A DNA stretch of 8,395 bases from DASPTB01 sp035623615 (GTDB lineage: Bacteria; Actinomycetota; UBA4738): positions 1-8,395 of the forward strand of contig DASPTB010000035.1 of assembly GCA_035623615.1 (NCBI GenBank), given 5' to 3'. The notes under the pieces were generated by a model, which was given only the letters and a program-made list of their open reading frames with translations, was not told where the DNA came from and ran no database searches. The number at the start of each line of letters is the position of its first letter. Within the stretch, counting starts at the first letter, position 1. This document shows, piece by piece, positions 5,433 through 8,395 of the stretch. The position numbers and the translations under genes were made by a program.

Positions 5433-6155
5433 CTACGTGCTCTTGGCGAACACGAGCTGGAGCTCCATCGTTCCGTGGTCCTGGACGGTCACCGGCCCGA
5501 TGCTCGGCGGCGTGATGCCGTAGTCGGCGAAGACGATCGGGAGGCTGCCCACGACCTGGATCTGGTCGCCGGACCAGCGCGCCTGGAGGGGAATGCTTAC
5601 CGACCGGGTCACCCCGTGCAGCGAGAGGTTTCCGTGGGCGACGACGCGGACGATGGTACCGGCTGGGGGTCGCTTCGCGAACGAGACCGGCGACGTGAGC
5701 GTGAACGACGCGCTGGGGAACCGGTCGGTCTCGAGACCCATCGTCTGCATCCGTTCGTCCCGCATCGGCTTGTCGCTGTGCAACTGCGTCAGGTCGGCCT
5801 TCACGGAGACGGCCGCGATCTTCAGGCCGCTCACCGTCAGGCTGCCGGTCAGGGCGGTCGTCCTGCCGACCGCGACGGAAGGGGCCGGCAGGAAGCTGAA
5901 CTGCTCCCGAACCCGGTAGCCCACGAAGGAAGAGGATCCCGTTCGGGCGAGTGTCCAGGTGCCGTTGAAGCTCGCGGGGACCCCGCCGGACGTCGAACTC
6001 GGGAACGAGGCCGAGGGGGTCGCCGTGGAAAGAGAGACCGGCGGCGCCGCACTGGTGCTGCCCCCGATCACCACGAACGCGGCGTAGGCGCCGGCGATCG
6101 CCACGATCAGGGCGGCCGCGACGATCCCGACGGTCCTCTTGCGACGCTGCCTCAT
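5433..6155 (-). CDS. Membrane-anchored YceI-like domain protein
   Basis: A 240-residue protein. Residues 2-7 are basic (RQRRKR) and residues 8-30 form a hydrophobic segment, so it is a signal anchor or uncleaved signal peptide. A Ser/Thr/Pro/Ala-rich linker (about 31-62) leads to the YceI domain (about 63-238): 'GTWTLARTGSSSFVGYRV', 'MGLETDRFPSASFTLTSPV', 'GNLSLHGVTRSVSIPLQA' and 'FADYGITPPSIGPVTVQDHGTMELQLVF' all match family motifs in order. YceI proteins have a lipocalin-like barrel that binds long isoprenoid or other amphipathic lipids. The ligand here is unknown. The domain should sit outside the cytoplasmic membrane. The gene is read toward the FAD gene, 120 bp upstream of it, but the operator between them suggests separate control. 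No clear Shine-Dalgarno precedes the ATG. It is divergent from the C26 hydrolase, with 82 bp between the starts. Confidence 0.9.
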   Translation of the reverse strand: MRQRRKRTVGIVAAALIVAIAGAYAAFVVIGGSTSAAPPVSLSTATPSASFPSSTSGGVPASFNGTWTLARTGSSSFVGYRVREQFSFLPAPSVAVGRTTALTGSLTVSGLKIAAVSVKADLTQLHSDKPMRDERMQTMGLETDRFPSASFTLTSPVSFAKRPPAGTIVRVVAHGNLSLHGVTRSVSIPLQARWSGDQIQVVGSLPIVFADYGITPPSIGPVTVQDHGTMELQLVFAKST

Positions 6156-6223
6156 GAGGGCGAGTCAATCACGGGCTGCTGAGAGCAACCTGAATTCCCC
6201 TTCGGAGGCGTCTGCGCGTTCGG

Positions 6224-6229
6224 TATGCT
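6224..6229 (+). promoter_or_regulatory. Probable -10 box for a leaderless C26 hydrolase mRNA
   Basis: TATGCT lies 8 nt before the ATG at 6238, so transcription would start at or within a base or two of the start codon. There is no Shine-Dalgarno at a usable distance from that ATG, in keeping with a leaderless actinobacterial transcript. A -35 is weak at best (TTCGGA at 6201-6206, 17-bp spacing). Confidence 0.6.
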
Positions 6230-6237
6230 CCGCCGCG

Positions 6238-6975
6238 ATGGGACCAGGAACCAGCCCGCCCGTGGTCGCCGTCCCGGCGTATCACCTCGAGCCGGGGCGC
6301 GTGTCCCGTTGGTGGAACAGCGCCGCGGTGGCCCTGCCGATGCAGTACGTGGCCGCGATCCGCCGCGCCGGCGGCCGGACGGTTCTCATCGCCGATGCGG
6401 ACGGCGCCACTGCGGAGGAGATCCTCGCGCCCTTTGACGCGCTGCTGCTGGCGGGCGGCGGCGACGTCGACCCGGCGCGCTACGGGCAGCAGCGGCACGA
6501 AACCATCTACGGCGTCGACCCCGAGCGCGACGAGCTGGAGGCGGAGCTCGTGCACGCGGCGCTGCGACGGGGTGTTCCGGCGCTCTGCGTCTGCCGCGGC
6601 ATGCAGGTAGCGAACGTCGCCCTCGGCGGAACGCTGTTGCAGCATCTTCCCGACGTCGCGGGACTCGGCGACCATGGGAGGCCGCCCGAGGGGCCGATCC
6701 TGCACGACGTCGCCGTGGACGAGGGCACCCTCCTGCGGCGGATCGCCGGCGATGCCACCGTGCGGGCGGCGTCGCACCACCACCAGGGGATCGACCGGCT
6801 CGGCGAAGGCCTGCGCGTCTCGGGCCGGAGCGTCGACGGCCTCACGGAGTCGTTCGAGGCGAAGGATGGGTGGCTCGTCGCGGTCCAGTGGCACCCTGAG
6901 GAGACGGCGGACGAAGATCCCGCGCAGCAGTCGCTGTTCGACTCGCTCGTCGCGGAGGCGGCCCGCCGAACCTAG
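6238..6975 (+). CDS. Gamma-glutamyl-gamma-aminobutyrate hydrolase family protein (peptidase C26, PuuD-like)
   Basis: A 245-residue class I glutamine amidotransferase-fold hydrolase. Family members cut gamma-glutamyl bonds, for example gamma-glutamyl-GABA in putrescine breakdown. The catalytic triad is visible: nucleophile Cys119 in 'LCVCRGMQVANVALGG', and His219 and Glu221 in 'AVQWHPEE'. Other hallmarks are 'LLAGGGDVDPARYG' (70-83), 'DPERDELE' (94-101) and 'ASHHHQGIDRLGEGL' (178-192). It is cytosolic, with no signal peptide. The frame is open further upstream, but the ATG at 6238 is chosen because conserved sequence begins just after it and a -10 box sits immediately before it. No other polyamine genes are present, so the exact substrate is unsettled. 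Its TAG stop overlaps the convergent dehydrogenase stop in CTAG. Confidence 0.92.
   Translation: MGPGTSPPVVAVPAYHLEPGRVSRWWNSAAVALPMQYVAAIRRAGGRTVLIADADGATAEEILAPFDALLLAGGGDVDPARYGQQRHETIYGVDPERDELEAELVHAALRRGVPALCVCRGMQVANVALGGTLLQHLPDVAGLGDHGRPPEGPILHDVAVDEGTLLRRIAGDATVRAASHHHQGIDRLGEGLRVSGRSVDGLTESFEAKDGWLVAVQWHPEETADEDPAQQSLFDSLVAEAARRT
6972..6975. other. Convergent stop-codon overlap (CTAG)
   Basis: TAG at 6973-6975 ends the plus-strand hydrolase and TAG on the minus strand (6974-6972) ends the dehydrogenase. The four bases are shared, leaving no room for a terminator between the genes, so the transcripts must overlap at their 3' ends. Confidence 0.85.
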
Positions 6976-8096
6976 CCGTCGCTCAGTCGCACGACCGAAC
7001 GGATCACGCGGCCGGCCTGCATGTCCTGGAAGGCGGGCTCGATGTCGTCCAGCCCGATCACCTTCGTGACCATGAAGTCCAGATCCAGCTTGCCCTCTCG
7101 GTAGTACTCGGCCATCAAGGGAAAGTCGTATTGGGGCAGGACGTCCCCGCCGTGCGAAACGGTGAGCGTGGTCTTGTTCTCGAACAGGCCGATGCTCGGG
7201 TCGCCGAGGTCGACGTTCGCGGTGGCGCCGGGGCCTTGAACGCTGACCATCGTGGCTCTGCCCGCGAAGTGCAGCATCCGCATCATCTGCTCGACGGGCT
7301 CGGGGCGGCCGGTCGCCTCGAACGCGAAATGCACGCCGGCGCCGCCGGTCAGGTCGCGAACCGCGGCCACGGGGTCTCCCTGAGAGGCGTCCACGCCGTC
7401 GGTTGCGCCGAAGTGCGTGGCCCACTCGAGCTTCTGGGGAGCGATGTCGACCGCGATGATGCGCCCTGCGTTCGCGAGCTTCGCTCCCGCGACGATCGAC
7501 AGGCCGACACCCCCACACCCGATCACCGCCACGCTCGCGCCGGGTCTCACCGGCGACGTGTTGATGGGCGCCCCGAAGCCGGTCGACACGCCACACGCGA
7601 GCAGACAGAGCTTCTCGAGCGAGAGGTCCGCCGGCATCTTCACCACCTGCGCGCCGTGCACGATGGTCCGGTCGGTGAACGTTCCCGTCCGCAGCATCGG
7701 CGTGAGCGTCGCGCCGTCCGCCGCGCGGTGGGCCCGCTTCTTCGCGCGAAGGTGCGCCATGCAATGACGCGGGTCGCCGCGGACGCAGGACTCGCATTTC
7801 CCGCACGGGGCGCGCCACGCGATCAGGACGGGATCGCCCTCCCGCACGCTGGTCACGCCTGCTCCGACCTCTTCCACGTAGCCGGCGCCTTCGTGCCCCA
7901 GCAGGATCGGGAACGGCATGCCCCACCCGTTCGTGCGCTTGACGTGCAGGTCGCTCTGGCAAACGCCACTCGTCACGACCCTCACCTGGACCTCATCCGC
8001 CGCAGGGGGATCCAGCGTGATGGGCTCCACGACGAGGGGCTCGCCGGGCGCGGTCAGGATGGCGGCGCGGGCTTCACGGGACACGGTCGCCGGCAT
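6972..8096 (-). CDS. Zinc-dependent alcohol dehydrogenase, class III/MscR-like
   Basis: A 374-residue medium-chain dehydrogenase. Catalytic zinc ligands are Cys46 (GVCQSD), His68-Glu69 (GHEGAG) and Cys168 (LACGVSTGFGAPINT). Structural zinc ligands are Cys98, 101, 104 and 112 (CGKCESCVRGDPRHC). The NAD site is 'VIGCGGVG' (191-198), with Asp217 (AVDI) favouring NAD over NADP. 'IAWRAPCG', 'TLTPMLRTGTFTD' and 'VIGCGGVG' are close to mycothiol-dependent formaldehyde dehydrogenase/S-nitrosomycothiol reductase (MscR), so oxidation of an S-hydroxymethyl thiol or a related alcohol is plausible. NDMA-dependent alcohol dehydrogenases are an alternative. The ATG at 8096 is used, but an in-frame GTG at 8084 is also credible. 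It lies 53 bp after the receiver-domain gene on the same strand and ends tail-to-tail with the C26 hydrolase. Fold and cofactor are certain; substrate is not. Confidence 0.92.
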   Translation of the reverse strand: MPATVSREARAAILTAPGEPLVVEPITLDPPAADEVQVRVVTSGVCQSDLHVKRTNGWGMPFPILLGHEGAGYVEEVGAGVTSVREGDPVLIAWRAPCGKCESCVRGDPRHCMAHLRAKKRAHRAADGATLTPMLRTGTFTDRTIVHGAQVVKMPADLSLEKLCLLACGVSTGFGAPINTSPVRPGASVAVIGCGGVGLSIVAGAKLANAGRIIAVDIAPQKLEWATHFGATDGVDASQGDPVAAVRDLTGGAGVHFAFEATGRPEPVEQMMRMLHFAGRATMVSVQGPGATANVDLGDPSIGLFENKTTLTVSHGGDVLPQYDFPLMAEYYREGKLDLDFMVTKVIGLDDIEPAFQDMQAGRVIRSVVRLSDG

Positions 8097-8100
8097 TCTA
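8095..8100 (-). promoter_or_regulatory. Possible -10 box overlapping the dehydrogenase ATG
   Basis: TAGAAT on the minus strand matches TATAAT at four of six positions and shares its last two bases with the ATG at 8096. If it is used, transcription would start near 8088, downstream of that ATG, and the GTG at 8084 would become the start of a leaderless mRNA. Confidence 0.35.
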
Positions 8101-8149
8101 CGGAAGGGGGCGCGGTCGGCGCGAACGGTATGCGGCAGGGGCCGCGAGG

Positions 8150-8395
8150 TCAGGCCGCGCCGCGTTGCGTCGCGAGGATCCGCTCGGGGAGGGTCAGCGC
8201 GTCCGTTCCCTTGATCAGGTAGAGGTCGGCGCCGGCCTCCATCGCCATGACTTGCTCGTCGGGCGTGTCGACCGCGGTGAACACGAACACGAGAACGTCC
8301 GGCTTCTTCTCCTTGATGCGCCGCGTCGCCTCGATGCCGTCCATCACCGGCATACGAAGGTCCATGACGACGACGTCCACGTCCCATTCGAGGGC
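8150..8395 (-). CDS. Response-regulator receiver domain (partial, N-terminus outside window)
   Basis: The C-terminal 81 residues of a CheY-like receiver are visible; the start lies beyond the right edge. 'DVDVVVMDLRMPVMDGIEAT' contains the phospho-acceptor Asp after VVVM. 'VLVFVFTAVD' carries the conserved Thr, and 'GADLYLIKG' the conserved Lys. The protein ends 25 residues after that Lys with no output domain, so it is either a stand-alone CheY/Spo0F-type regulator of about 125 residues or the C-terminal receiver of a hybrid kinase. The partner kinase is not in the window. Frame and motifs leave little doubt about the domain. It lies 53 bp upstream of the dehydrogenase on the same strand. 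A link between them is unproven. Confidence 0.9.
   Translation of the reverse strand, partial: ALEWDVDVVVMDLRMPVMDGIEATRRIKEKKPDVLVFVFTAVDTPDEQVMAMEAGADLYLIKGTDALTLPERILATQRGAA

Noticed and set aside
3789..6182. 797-codon open frame on the plus strand
   Set aside because: It is antisense to the FAD-oxidoreductase and YceI genes, and its composition (Arg, Val, Gly, His-rich) is typical of reverse-strand translation of GC-rich genes.

Overview
The window is GC-rich, tightly packed bacterial DNA. It most likely comes from an actinobacterium (Actinomycetota), probably an environmental or uncultured lineage. The evidence is a ClpS of the actinobacterial type followed directly by a DUF2017 protein, a DivIVA-domain coiled-coil protein, an alcohol dehydrogenase resembling the mycothiol-dependent formaldehyde dehydrogenases, and a -10 box placed so close to a start codon that the mRNA would be leaderless. 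No rRNA, tRNA, CRISPR array, insertion sequence or phage gene is visible.

Left block (1-2238, all minus strand, read right to left): clpS (N-degron adaptor of the Clp protease), a DUF2017 gene, a DivIVA-domain gene and, at the left edge, a 3'-truncated gene with an excisionase/MerR-like DNA-binding N-terminus and a long proline-rich tail. The last gene is open to the window edge. Gaps of 25, 99 and 96 bp suggest one operon or two.

Spacer 2239-2508: the clpS upstream region plus one possible 23-residue plus-strand gene with a perfect Shine-Dalgarno sequence and an internal 30-bp repeat.

Middle block (2509-5312, minus strand): a two-gene unit in which a PYROXD2/phytoene-desaturase-type FAD oxidoreductase overlaps by ATGA a GcvT/DmdA-type folate-dependent methyl transferase (demethylase) homologue. 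A perfect 16-bp palindrome next to a -10-like box upstream looks like a repressor operator. The pair reads as an inducible demethylation route for an unknown methylated substrate. This is the most interesting part of the window.

Right block: a membrane-anchored YceI-like protein (minus strand, upstream of the FAD gene); a divergent class I glutamine amidotransferase-like gamma-glutamyl hydrolase (peptidase C26, PuuD type) with a probable leaderless promoter; a convergent zinc alcohol dehydrogenase whose stop codon overlaps that of the hydrolase in CTAG; and the C-terminal part of a response-regulator receiver domain, cut by the right edge. The dehydrogenase resembles formaldehyde-oxidising enzymes, so it could serve the same one-carbon economy as the middle block. 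That link is inference only.
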